Shown: positions 21,145-33,029, counted from the stretch's first letter. The stretch is 64,000 bases of DNA from Perkinsus marinus ATCC 50983 (GCF_000006405.1 NW_003204003.1:179227-243226), one strand, 5' to 3'. Numbers and translations are program-made. Notes: a model not told the origin generated them from the letters alone.

Positions 21145-23356
21145 ATGTGGGGGAGGAGTGGTACGCTACACAATTTCTGTCCCGATCGCTTGTCGATCGG
21201 AGTCTCCGAGACAGATATTGTGCAACATATGCATGTTTTTCTAGGTGCGCAAGATACTTGATGCGAAGGCCGACCCGAACGCCTCGGACCGCACTGGGCA
21301 GCGACCTCTGCTAGTTGCCGCTGCTGAGGGCCACGTTGATGTATGCCGAACTCTGGGTGAGAGGGGGGCCGATGTGAGTTCAACTGTCTGTACTTCCGAT
21401 GTAGTGGTAATGCTGCTCCATTGTTCATCAGGTGATGGCGACTAACTCTCTCGGGGCGACAGCGCTAGCTCTCGCTGTCACTGCCGGGCATGCGCGTACT
21501 GTCGAGGCGTTGTTGAGGTATTCCTATATGAGTCTATCTCGTCCGCACTACATCATGCGATTTAGGCTAGGAGCCGATGTCAACTGTAGAGACATCTGGC
21601 TGGACACTCCCTTGACAACAGCTTGTCGGAGGTGCCATCCTCTGTCTCTCGTGGAACTCCTCGTGGACTCGGGTGCTGACCCATCGCTGAAGAATAGGTT
21701 AGTCTAGGTCGTATCGGAGCGATAACTCCTTCGTCGCCCTAGATACGGTGAATCACCTTTAGACGCAGCACGGAAGGCAGGCTATGTTCGTGCGTGCAAA
21801 TATCTGCGGTCAGCCGAGGGAAGTGGCATGAAAGATGATGTTGCTGCTAGAAAAAACGGAAGTACTCGAGAGGATCCGAATTCAAGAGTGGCAGACATGA
21901 TGTTCACCTAATTTACAGCTGTCTGAGTATGGCTTCGTTTTGGGTTCACCAGTGAACCTGTCAATGACCCTTGTGCCCTTGCCATGCCTCTGCACTCTTC
22001 CACAGCAACCTCAGAAGGATCCGATGCTCTCCTAGAGAAGGTTGAACTAGCGGTAGGGCTACCTCTTGAACAGCACATGAGGCCCCTGTATAGGTTTATT
22101 TCACCAAGGAAGCCCTCAGAGAGATCGAGTTCATCGAGAGGAGGTGTGCAGTCTTCAACTAGGCCTCACTAGCACTGAGTTGACTCATCGTTGGTCAGTT
22201 TGAAAACTGAGCGGGAAGTTCACAAGATATCCTCTGTACGGGCTGACGAGTCTGGTCGTATTGAGCCAACCCTCGATGAGTCTCTGAGGTCAATGTCGAC
22301 GGGGTAAGGCACATACGGGTGGGGCCTTCAAGGAGCTGTTCTCTAGTTTGCCTTCGGCCCGTCGTCCAGCAAGGTTGACAGGCCATCATCGTGCATCAGA
22401 CAAGGTGCGTATATCGTTGTGTTGGCACTGAAGAGTGGGGTCATCAGGTTTACGGTCATCCCTCCACTCCTCGCAGGGAACATCCATTGTTAAAGCACCC
22501 ACTGAGAGTACAGGCGTAACATGGGTTGCTCACATGAGTGGTCCCGCTCAGGCGTCTCCATCTCGCCCGAGAAAACCTCCTGAGCTTGGACCGGACGAAG
22601 TTGTGGTTATCGGGATGTCGGCCCAAGGCTCGGAGATGAAGGAGTGCATATTCATAGACAGTAACGGTAAAGTGAGTACACACGTGTGGGCGTGACCGAC
22701 GAGGCTCCTACTCTCAGCTCGGGAGCATCCATGGCCCTGTAAACTACCTCTGGCCGCTAGGGTCTATACTGCTGGGAGGTGATGATAGGTAGTAGTTCTA
22801 TTAGAGGCGCTTCGCGGTCTCTCGCCAGGTCGGCACTTCCCATGCTGGGCCCCATAGGCTTCCATGAAGAGGAGTTATACGCTCTGTTAAGACCCCACTG
22901 CGAGAGCCTCGCTGCCTCTGACCTCAGGTTGGGAAGGTCTACCACTTGATCGGTCGGACATTGTCCTTACCCTTCAGGAGAGGCAGCCCAACGCGGTACC
23001 ATTTAGTGTTGGGTGAAATCATCCGTATCCACGATGAAAGCGTAGCCGACGGTGGCGCTTGTATCGATATCAGAGTAGCCCCTAGTTCAACGGAAGTAGC
23101 GAAGGTGAAGACTGAAGTGAGGATGCCCACCAGTTGGAAGCATCTCCCCCACTATCACACAGGTCTCTGTATCCGAGCTTGGGGTAATGTTAAATCGCCG
23201 AAACACGATCATGTTGCTCGAGTGGAGTGATGATGGGTATCGAGGAGTTCATCATCTCTTACAGTGGATCATTGAACCAGAAAGGGAGAGGTCAATGCAC
23301 GGTGAAGGAGTAGCCTTTGACCCAACCAGTTTCATATCATCTCTAGCTGAATGGTA
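21145..23356 (+). CDS. Ankyrin-repeat protein with long unknown C-terminal region
   Basis: About a dozen exons join in phase through introns of roughly 40-130 nt, from the ATG at 21145 to the TAA at 23354. The N-terminal 150 residues hold four ankyrin repeats: DAKADPNASDRTGQRPLLVA, then TNSLGATALALAVTAGHART, then LGADVNCRDIWLDTPLTTAC, then LKNRYGESPLDAARKAGY. The remaining 350 or so residues contain a Ser/Pro-rich linker (PSRPRKPPELGPDEVVVIG) and two well-formed but unknown segments, GPIGFHEEELYALLRPHCE and HLVLGEIIRIHDESVADGG, ending with GVAFDPTSFISSLAEW. Ankyrin repeats indicate protein binding; the rest could be an uncharacterised domain. Phases agree at nearly every junction, which supports a single gene. 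Confidence 0.65.
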
Positions 23357-23975
23357 ACATATCTTGCCAACCCAAGTTGACTTTCCTGCACAATTTCCCC
23401 TTTGTCGTTATGACCAGTTTTATCGTCTGTTCAGCCCAAATCTCCGACCCTCACCCAAGGTGTTGCGCCGGGGTGCCGACATGACGATTCATTTTGCTCA
23501 GGTCTTACTTTCGTTGAACACTATATGCTTCACCACTCCTGCTATTGGGATCGCCATTTGAGCTGAAGTAATGCTGAAGATCGGTAGTAACAGAAATCAG
23601 GACAGACAGTAGCGAAAGCAGCTCAAGGACGAGGCCACTTGGCCATCACAGAGCTCCCCACTGGTTTCTTGGAAGCTTGAGCCCGACTGTCACACCCCTG
23701 CCATGGAGACGAGCGTATACTAGCTGCAAGCCGGTTGTTGATCCGAGCTTCAAGCTATGGCCAGCCCAATGGACAAGGTGAGTGTCTGCTACTAGTAACT
23801 CTGAAGATGGTGATGGTGGATCGTCTAAAGTTTGATGACGATGATAGATGAGACCGGCCTTGTAGGGGACAGATAAGTTCGAAATAGGCAGCAGAATCAA
23901 GGCAACCGATTCATTTATAGATTTTTATGGTTATGAAGCAAAATTAAGATTCGAACTAATGACTTCTTTTTGAAA
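23357..23975. other. Intergenic, no confident gene
   Basis: Frames on either strand (23364-23561 plus, 23900-23646 minus) do not connect to other exons by splicing. No RNA gene is seen. Confidence 0.4.
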
Positions 23976-24183
23976 TTAACCGCTCAGTATTACCGTCACC
24001 CACATCTCCCTTGTGAGGAGATGAACTCATCGAAGTCGCACTACCACATCAGTGGAGTGGACTAAACCTCCGAGTGGATGCGGTATACGTATCATCATCA
24101 CGGTTTAGGGTTTTGTCAAGAGTACTCTTGTGAACGAAAGGAAATCACTACATAAGTGATCCTGTTCGAGTACAGTCGACAAG
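23976..24183. repeat. 208-bp dispersed repeat, copy 2
   Basis: Direct copy of 20903-21110 with about two substitutions. The same T-rich run (TTCTTTTTG) precedes it. Both copies are followed at variable distance by ACGCTACACA, so homology may extend in broken form. It lies 93 bp upstream of the small gene at 24277. Confidence 0.92.
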
Positions 24184-24276
24184 CATATCATTAATGGACC
24201 ACGCTACACACACTGTTTATGTGTAGGAAATTTGGTATGACAGTGACACAATAACTGTCCCCTTGATATTCCCGTC

Positions 24277-24533
24277 ATGTTCTGCAGTGGGTCCCTCTTC
24301 AAGACTGATGCCGCCGATCCTTGCTGTGTCGCCCTCCCTCCTTACAACATGAATTCTCTATGTATCCGATAGGCGCCGACCTAGTGCCCTCGATGAGGGG
24401 AGTAGTCCTCAACACCTCGCTCCAGATCGAAATCTATCCCGGTGGAACAGAGTTCTCTCTGTTCTGCTTGGGCATCTGCTCTCCGAACTATCTCACAGAG
24501 GGAGCGACTGGAGCTCTAGAAGGCTATTGGTAA
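24277..24533 (+). CDS. Small two-exon hypothetical protein, 69 aa
   Basis: Exons 24277-24325 and 24373-24533 join in phase through a 47-nt intron, giving 69 residues. The product has six cysteines (CC pair after DAADP; FCLGIC near the middle) and ends SPNYLTEGATGALEGYW. No signal peptide is obvious. It is the first gene after copy 2 of the dispersed repeat, in the same relation as the ankyrin gene to copy 1. Confidence 0.4.
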
Positions 24534-24680
24534 AGGTGTTACCACCAAGAGCTTTAAATCTCGTCGAATTCGCTCGCGCTCGTTTCTGGAGGGCCTTAGC
24601 AGCACGGTTGTGTTCAACGTGTTGTAACTTCAACCAGTGTAGAGGTTATTTCTCTGCCATTCACACCCCTGTCCATCACT

Positions 24681-27600
24681 ATGTTCTATCGCCCTAACTC
24701 CTTCGTAAGCAGCACTTCCACCGGTCACCCCGGTCAGACCGTTCAGCACTATCCATCGTCCGGCATACAGTATCCGCAGCAGCAGCAACAACCATCGGGC
24801 CGGATGGTCGTTCGGAACGTGTCTGGGCAGGCCCCCAGTTCGGGCTACGTCAGGCAGTACACGCCTGTGGGGCCCAGCCAGGTGAGGGGGCGGCCTCCGA
24901 AATGGGAGAAGAAGCTCCTTCAGAATAACGCGTCGTCACTCAACATCTCCAACAACGTGTCGCATCACCACACTGCGAATCACCTCTCCCCTAGACCACC
25001 GCAGTTTGTACAGCAGCAGCCGCAGCAGCTACCACACTACGCCAACTCTGGGTCGGCGCTGACCAACCAGCAACATACTCCCTCACAGAACAACAGTGGC
25101 CAACCTCCTAGGGTTCAAGTTGTACAGCGTGCTTCGGTGAGAAGGACTCCGTGAGGACCTATGCACGCTCCATCTCTCAGAGTATGAACGTGTCAAGCCT
25201 TGATCAAAGCATGGCACATGGAGTGCCACAGTCAGCTTACAGAGGTAGTAACATCTTTCGTTCGGCGGCTCTGTAGTCTACCCTTTCAGCGGAGTCCCCT
25301 GCTCGTGTTCAGCACACTGGTCCGAGCCAGGTTGAGGTTGACAAAGTTCGCGCTGAGCTCGCATCGGTTGAGAAGAAGCTTCGAGCAACGACCGACAAGC
25401 TGAGGCAGAAGGAAGAGGTTAGCCTTTTTCACGATGGTAGCTGGAGTTGATCCGAAGCCCATCAGGAGGGTCGGAGGTTAACTGCTGAGCTCGACAGCTA
25501 TAAGGTGAGCGAGGGCCAGTTCAAGGCGGCCCTGTCCAAGCTCCGGACGGAGAATGCGTCACTTGTAAGACACAGTAACCGATTGGTGACAGCCATTTCG
25601 TGGCGCGGTGACGAACTTCGGTCAGGCCTCGGCTGCGGCAACGAGTCGTGCACCTGATCCGAAGATTGCGGAATTAGTGATAACGATGTGTTTATAATGA
25701 CACATCCAAATCCATTTTTTTCTAGAACCGGAGACTAGAAACCCGGACAGCTGAGCTGAAGCGGGTCCAGAGTGAGCTCAACACCTCAGAGGAGAAGGCT
25801 CGTCGGGTGAGGACGCACTTGCCGTTAGAAACGGATGATCTGCTTCGATCAGGCGAAGCACGACCTCGACAAGACTGTGGCAACTCTGAGAGAAACGAAG
25901 CAGGTACAATGAGGTTGTTGCTGATTCCCTTACATGTGTTGAGCTCAGCAATTGGAATCGTTGAAAGCCCACTTCGAGCAGCAGAGTCTGCTGGTTACCC
26001 AGGTAGCCTTCGTTGATGGCGGGGCTAGCTGAGGTGCCTTGTAGGAGCAAGAGATGCTGGTCACGGAGACAGAGGCCCAACGAGGCCACATTGCCAAGCT
26101 CGAACAGGCCCTTCAGGAGGCGGCACAGGAGAACGAGATGCTTCAGTGAGGGGAGGCGGAGGGGAGGGGTTATCATTAGTGGCACGGTCTCATCACAGGG
26201 CCGAGCTCAACTCCTCGACTACGGACAGATCGGAAATGAAGGTCATTCAAGAGCAACTACGCAGTATTGAAAAGGTGAGTGAGTCCTTGGGGTGTCTCTG
26301 GGGACGTGTGAGGTCTTAGGAGCGAGACGCTGTTGCGGCGGCTAGGGATGCTATCGCCGATAGAGAGAGTGCATTGAAGCTCGACTTGGAAGCTGCTAGG
26401 AAGGAGGCCAGGCAGGCGCTTCAAAGAGCCGAGCTTGCTGAAGTGAAGGCTGAAGGACGTGCCTATAAGGAGGATGTAGAGCACCGAGTGATGGGGTTCC
26501 ACTGTGGGCGTGTATTGACTTATAGGTAATCAAAACGTCCAATCTGTCGCATTTGAAGCAAAACACGGGTGAGTGCGCGGCTAGAGAGTTGGTTTTGTCA
26601 TGGGGACCTCGCATAGGTGGCAGTGACGGGGGCGAGACCAGCGCGGCTGCTATGGTGCGGAAGAATAGGGAGCTGGAGGATCTCCAGGAGGTAGGTCTCA
26701 GCAGTGTATGTATTATCAGTCAGAACTTGTTCAGCAACTGGATATTGCTCGGGATGAGGTAGCCCACCTGCAACGCGAGAGAAGCGAGATGGAGAAGGCT
26801 AGGCGGGAGGCTGAGGTCTGGGAACAGGGAATTGTACGGGTCGCCGATGGGTTGCTGATTCAGGAAAAGCTACAGAATATCAACATAACAGTAACGGAAG
26901 CCACCAGCAAGAACAAGATAGTCAGTAAGGTGAGATTCGGCTCCACTAGGCAGGCTGAGGACTCTCCGTACTAGCTGCACGCTGAGGTGAGCGATCTAAA
27001 GAGGGAGATCGCTAGACTACAGGAGGAACTTGCACGCTACAAAGGCATGCCTAAAAATAAGGAGAATAGAGCCACTGAGTTCAACATAGGTGGGGGTGGT
27101 TATTTTGTTGACAGAATTATGGTATGGTACGCAGGTGCGAAATCGAAGTACCTCAGTGTTGCTGGACCCGACATGAGTGAGCAGAGAGAGTCTTGAAGAA
27201 GTCAATCAGCAGTTTCCCACAGATACCACCCTGAACGATGCTGAGGTCGGCCGGTATAGCAAAGTTGGCGGCAGTCCCCTCGCTGAGTCGCCGATGCCCT
27301 ATAAGACCCAACGTGCCCTCCCGAGTGAGAGCACCCTGATCAAATCGCCCGCCTCGGCGAAGAAGCTTGGGGGCAGGTGAAAGGGCCGCTTGGATCGATG
27401 GTTGCTCCATTCCTGCTGGCCTGTTTCAGGAACAGTAGTGGTGGTAGGAAGTCCAAGGAATCTCCAGTGAAGATCGTCAGGGTTAGTTCAGCATTCGTCC
27501 CCTCTCGTGGATCGACGTTTCTCCAGGCTCGGGGATTGCTCAACAACCTCACTGAGAGCGACCCTGTAGTGTCCAAGGCACTAGCAGACCATCGAGAGTC

Positions 27601-27949
27601 TGATGGTGAGACAGGAGTACTGGCACATTCGGTGAGGACTTATACCAGGCTTATCGAAGGAGGAGTGCTACGAGTTGATCGAGAAGCTCTTATCCAACCA
27701 CGAGATACCCGTCCGCGTCAAGAGAGTCACCTGCACCCAGGTTGGTGTTATGCATCAGATGCATCCTGAGTCTTTGCTTCAGGTCTTTCGCACGATCGTA
27801 GATGCTGTGTCTCAACCACCCCCAGCGAACCTCCCCTCGGGCCTGGTCTTGGATTATTGCAAGAAGGTAAGGTTGTCATTGCGAAACGGCTTGTTGCCAT
27901 CGACTCTCAGGTTCTCGAGAAGATCACCCACAGCAGTCAGTACGCCTGA
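24681..27949 (+). CDS. Long coiled-coil protein with Gln-rich N-terminus
   Basis: Around 17 short exons join in phase, with introns of about 40-60 nt. The N-terminal 160 residues are Pro/Gln/Ser/His-rich (for example QQQPQQLPHYANSG). The middle is one extended heptad-rich coiled coil in consecutive exons: VRAELASVEKKLRATTDKLR, GQFKAALSKLRTENASL, LKRVQSELNTSEEKARR, IAKLEQALQEAAQENEMLQ, AARDAIADRESALKLDLEA, QLDIARDEVAHLQRERSEM and LKREIARLQEELARYKGM. The C-terminal part has phosphorylation-type Ser-Pro sites (SPLAESPMPYKTQ, KSKESPVKIVR) and a small helical end (EECYELIEKLLSNHEIPV; LVLDYCKKVLEKI). It resembles cytoskeletal or centrosomal scaffolds in layout, but no orthologue is recognised. It converges with the polymerase gene on the other strand. 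Confidence 0.72.
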
Positions 27950-28167
27950 CTTTAAGCAATTTATTCATGCAAGTACATTCATGTCCATATATTAACTTTC
28001 AGCACTCATCTCTTCTGTTCTGTGTTTTCATTATTTCTCTATTTATCGCGGTTCACCCTCACAACATTGACAATTTGGATTACTGTTGCAAACACAACAT
28101 GATTTACTCCTTGAATGATAACAAGTGCGAAATTGTATCAGTGACAAAAACATGAGGGAATATATGA

Positions 28168-31100
28168 TTATTCGAAACGTGCATACAAGCGTACCATCTC
28201 ATGGAACCTCTTTTCGACATCAGGATCCTGGCAATAGTCGAATCCCAGATGTGCAAACTCCGCTAATTCGGCGTCGGCGTGACCATCGCGCCATGACCGA
28301 ATAGTCGACTCCTCTTCCAGTCTAGCGATCGCTGCAGAAGTGGCGGCATCGATCGTAGATGTTCTTCGCTTTTTGGAGACTGGAGGATTTGGTTTTTTCC
28401 CGAGGAAGTCCGTGAGAGTCCGTTGATTCTTATCACCAGTTGCCGCATTATGGGACTGGTCTTTGGGGTGAACGCGTACGGCCACACCCGCACCGCGGAT
28501 TCGGTGCACTTCTACGCCATCTAGCAGTCCTATCGCGAGTGCTGCAATGTCGTTCTTTGAAGGAGTAACAGCACACGAACGGCTCCACTGATAACACGCA
28601 CCAATGCCCATGAATTTAAATGGTTCCACCCAATCGTCGGGGGCGAGGTACAGCCTCAGGATGACACGCTCCGGCACGAGGCCTTCTAACAACGGCATCA
28701 CTTGTGCGACAAGGGCTCGGACCAATTGCCTTGCGGACTCAGGCGTCACATTGCGAATGCCGAAATTCTTATCAGCGCTCACAGTAGAGATGTCAGTGAC
28801 CAGATCATTCCTGTAGTCTTCACCCCGGGCGTTAGTGAGCATCCTCTCAGCCGTTTTGGCCCCAAATGAGTCTGCTAGGAGAGGCGCGATGTTGGGGTCC
28901 AAGAGGTCGCCTATCGTAGCTAGGCCGAATTCATTCTGGAGTTTCCCTAAAGTTCGATAGCCCACCTGCGGAAGCATATGCAACGGCAAATCAGCAAGGA
29001 AGGACTTGTCGTTGAGAACCTTGATGCCTCGAGGCTTCGCTTGAGTGGTAGCGACCTTCGCCAAAACATGACTGTCGGCAACCCCAACGGAGCACGGCAG
29101 GCCTGTAGCCTGAGTGACCGCTTTCTGCAGCGCCTGGGCCACCGCTGCCTCGTCGGAGTAACCGCATTCACCAGATACATCAACGATGGCCTCGTCGACG
29201 CTCTTGGCCACGACTCGGTCCAAAGTCCCTCCGCCCACGACGGCCATCAACCGAAGCATTTGTTTCCACGCAGTGTTGCACTGGGTGAGGAGCTCACTGG
29301 TCACCGGGACCTTCTCCAGATCAGGGCATAAGGCCTTCACCTCAGCGAGCCACATGCTGCCGGACACTCCATACTTCCTCGCAGCATAGTTAGCGCTGCA
29401 TATCTCGCTTCCTCGACCCATACCAGAGACAACAGCCATTGGCTTGGTAGACTCAGGAACGCCTGTTGCTTGCAACTGCGCCACACAAGCGAAGAAGCTG
29501 TCGAAGTCACAGAGCATGTACCGCTTGCCAATATTCGAGTTCGGCTTCAGCCGCCGCTCGCACTCTCGACTGAGCTCCTCGACGATCTCGCTAGAGACCT
29601 CTCCTTCCGACCACTTCCCCTCGGCCGGTTGGCATTCCTCAAGGAACTGCCGGAATCGTCTCCGCCACGTCCCAAGGAAATGCAGCCGACTGCTCGCGAA
29701 GAAGGCATCAACTGCTCCCTTAGTATGTCCCACAGAGGCACTGGTCGCATCCCCCGCGGCAACAACACCATTGTGGCCAGGCTGATGTGCTGGAGGATCC
29801 TGCAGGTCCAACGCAGTGACAGTGATCATGCCGACCCTCCCAAAGGAGGCTATCAACGGTGCGGCCATTTGCTGGGCGGTGATAATAACCTTATCCAGTG
29901 CTGGCATTGGACATCGACGGCTCTTGGTGGCGTAGGTGGCGGTTGCCTCTCGACCGAGAGACACACAAAGGCTCTTCGGGAACTGCGGCGCTCGGCCTCT
30001 CACGCGATCGACGACGTCTTTGGCCAAGGACTCTATCCAGAACTGCATCTTGGCCGCTTCCTTCAGGTAAGGGCGGAAGATCTTCGAGGCGCTGACGCTA
30101 CCAGCCTTTAGAGATTCCGAGTCCTTTACTGGTTTGGCGTTCTCCACCGGGTCTCGTCCTCTAGAGGCCAACTTCAACCAGGCTACAAGCTCGGCGTTGG
30201 CCGGGTCGGGGTCGAGCTCGTCGAGGACAGGCCATATCTCGCCACACTTGGTGTCACCAGTGAGGCACGGCAGGAGGCTCTCTATGTCGTGGAACGTCGC
30301 CCTTCCAACCCCTCGCAATGACTTCACCTTCACGCCAGCCATGAAGTCCAGTATCTGCTCGACGGCAATACGCCACAGGGAAGAAAGAAGCGAAGACCCA
30401 CTTTATTGTCACTTAGAGCTGTGACAGCGTCGGGTTTGTTAACACCGCATGCAAGCTTCGCAAGCTGTCGGTTGCTAGCCACCCCGGCTGACATGGTGAA
30501 GCCGGTGATGGACTCCACTTCCTTGCGGAGCCTCTCCGCCCATATGGCGCCCTCCTGTAGAGCTGAATTGCCAACCTGGGGACGACTCATAGACGACTAT
30601 TCATACGGAACCAGGGAGGCATGCAAACATGCATAACAGAAGAGGAAATGCCGCTTCAAAGAAGAGTACACTCCGTGGAAGGATAGAAGGGGCAGACACT
30701 TCCTCGAAAAGTCGTGGTGCAAGACGGAGCGACGTAGACTATCTCCCAGCTGACCTCTCCAGCAGCCCACTTGATACCAGCAGGCATCTGTTCTTCTTGT
30801 TCCTCTTCACAGAGTGACGTCAAATCAACGAAGACCTCATCAATACTGGCACGCTCCAAAGGGGCCGACTCGGGCAGAGCTGTGCGGAGGGCCCGCATCA
30901 CTGACAAGCCCACCGCTGAGCACCTCCCAGAGAGGTCTAGACCCCAGGCCTTGGAGGCCACTCACCTTCCTCACTTGCCTCCCTGTATCGGTCCAGAGAG
31001 ACTCTGTAACGGTCACGAGGCTCACCAGGAGGCGGCCCATCGGGGAAGGTCTCGCCGGTGACCACATCCACGACTTCAACATGTGCGCTCTTCGCTCCAG

Positions 31101-31339
31101 CCTTCTCAGCGATAGACGTCAGGGCTCCGCGCTGGACCTGAATGGTATCCAATTCTGTGGCTGACGAAATCAAGGCTCACTCCGGGTAGCTTCCGAGCTG
31201 AATAGTCCACCGCCAAGACCATGTCCCATTGGGAGACCACAAAGGGGACGGAACTCGGTATACCCAAACGGCGTCGTTCAACTTGAGCGTAAAAACAGTC
31301 CAGATCGAACAGGGCTATCACTGGAGAGTGCGTTGACAT
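28168..31339 (-). CDS. DNA polymerase eta fused to Rev1-like polymerase
   Basis: Five exons (31339-31181, 31137-30966, 30900-30755, 30575-30402, 30354-28168) join in one phase to 945 codons. Introns are 43, 65, 179 and 47 nt. Residues 1-400 are a complete Y-family polymerase eta: FDLDCFYAQVE (catalytic Asp12), RYREASEEV, SIDEVFVDLT (Asp131/Glu132), SAGVASNRQLAKLACGVNKP, a helix-hairpin-helix at KVKSLRGVGRATF, and a little finger (ASKIFRPYL, LCVSLGREA). From about 430 a Rev1 signature begins (FFASSRLHFLGTWRRRF). It is followed by a second palm: CDFDSFFACV (Asp500), EICSANYAARKYGV, SVDEAIVDVS (Asp604/Glu605), SVGVADSHVLAKVAT, and a Rev1-type finger and C-end (FKFMGIGACYQWSRS, IRGAGVAV). A PIP-like box QRTLTDFL lies at 861-868. 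No BRCT domain precedes Rev1. Both active sites look intact. Translesion synthesis at stalled forks is the expected role. Confidence 0.9.
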
Positions 31340-31419
31340 CGAGGGTAACCGCAGTTGCTAACACCCTTTTGGAGCCGACTCGTCCACCCGGTAACTAACT
31401 CAACTCTTACATAATAATA

Positions 31420-33029
31420 TCATACAAGAGAGAACTCTTCAGACTCAGAAAGATCAATGTTTTGATGAGACTGCCATTCCCGCTGGCGCATCATATTGTC
31501 TACCACTGTGGCCGCCTCCTCCCAGGTCGCCTCCAATAGGTCGGGCACAGCGCATTGGACCTGCATACAATTCGGGTCTACAGGATCCTCACAGTGAAGG
31601 AAACAAGTCACCCTAGCCTCGTTGGGGAAGGGCCTCAATGTCTCGATCAACTCTCCCGGATTGTGAAAGCCGGTCGCCTTGACAGACTCGAGGAAACTGA
31701 GCAGGGGTTAGTCTTCTTCTGAGGAGCAAATGGGAGCCGACAACTCACCGGTTGAAGAGACAGTTTTGTAAGCTGTGAGGCGCATGAGACACATGGCTGA
31801 GCCAGAGCAGACAGAGCCAATCCAGTGGACGCATCGGCGACTCAACTCCACCTTGGAAGTTCTGGAGTAGGCTGTTGACCTGAGAATGGCAACATGCCAG
31901 ATTGAAACTCCCGGCAGCTCCACATCAGAGTTGATCTGCTCTTATAGAAAGCGAAATATTTCAAAGCGTGTTGATATGATACCGTTGGAGACTGTCGACA
32001 AGTTATATTCAAAGTATTGTAAACACTGAATACCATCCAAACACGCATCAGAAACTCATATTAGAGAATGTCCCGAGGCTTACTTGCTCCTCCACGGCTG
32101 ATGAATCTCCCAACGAGCGCCACGTCTCGGCGCTTAGATTCATGCCACGCGTCACTAGCTCCGCCATGAACTCATCTGTGGTTGTAGGGGAGAGCGGTAT
32201 CAACCTCGAGAGGCCGCCAGGGTAGCCGAAGACAAGGCGAAGGTTATCCCAGACGTCCTGTAGTGACTTCTGAGCGGCGACGGGATGGAATACACTCGCC
32301 AGGCTTGATACTCACCATTGGATGGGAACGACGACTGAAGCCAGTCCTTACAGCAGTGATAAAGTCACCGCAGGACCCATTCCACACACCTCCAGAAGCG
32401 GTGAGGTGCTCCACAGCCGATTGCACCTTCTCTGGTTCCCTCGTAGCTATCAAGTTCGCCACCCAGGGGACGGGTTGCCGATTGAACTCTGCAAGGTAGT
32501 CATCGCTTGACGGAGCTGAGCCCATGTCATCCACTTCCCAGCCGGGCACATCGTCTTCGAGGCCTAGATTCCCCACATCCCAGCCATCCTCATTAATATC
32601 GTCACCAGGGATCGAACCCGCGACCTCTCTGGATTGGTTGCCATCCGCTATTCGATCGTTTTTGTCATTGGTCACAGCAACTGGAGTTGCACCAGCACCC
32701 ACCTCCTGTGTGTCTAGATCCAAACCAGGGACGTCCCAACCGCCATCGACATCAGTGATGGGCTCCTCAGCATGGGACAGCAAGACTGGAGGACCATCAA
32801 GGCGCTTGGGCTCAGGTGCGCGGACCTTAGGTGTTATGATCGGCACCGGTTGATCTGCAGTCGGAAGACTCTGCCGAGCTGAGCTTGTCTTCGCGATGGT
32901 CTTCACTGGGGGCTCGGAAAGGCTGCGTTCCTCGACGAGCTGATCTGCCAATCGCTCGGCGGCATCGGTCGCTAGCTGAGCATGCGTGACGGCGGCAGAG
33001 AGAGCGGTGAGTATTACTGCTGTTGACAT
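31420..33029 (-). CDS. Unknown acidic protein with repeated GWDV motifs
   Basis: At least four exons from the ATG at 33029: a first exon to about 32323, then blocks reading SLQDVWDNLRLVFGYPGGL, LLQNFQGGVESPMRPLDW and FLESVKATGFHNPGELIE, with the end at the TAA at 31420. The product is about 440 residues. The first residues are hydrophobic (STAVILTALSAAVTHAQ) and could be a signal or anchor. Three Trp-acidic motifs follow (GGWDVPGLDL, DGWDVGNLGL, PGWEVDDM). Trp motifs in acidic context occur in vesicle-tether and COPI-associated proteins, but that is only an analogy. The C-terminal half looks folded and helical. I do not recognise an orthologue. It is separated by 80 bp from the polymerase fusion start. 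Confidence 0.6.

Noticed and set aside
21135-21428. Minus-strand 97-codon ORF over the ankyrin exons
   Set aside because: Antisense shadow; the plus strand has ankyrin motifs that splice in phase.
22946-23230. Resemblance to a flavin-reductase segment (GEIIRIHDESVADGG) in the ankyrin gene
   Set aside because: Only a short local similarity from memory; no flavin-binding motifs are visible around it.
29470-30111. 213-codon plus-strand ORF opposite the polymerase fusion
   Set aside because: Antisense to the well-supported polymerase exon; no domain and no splice partners.
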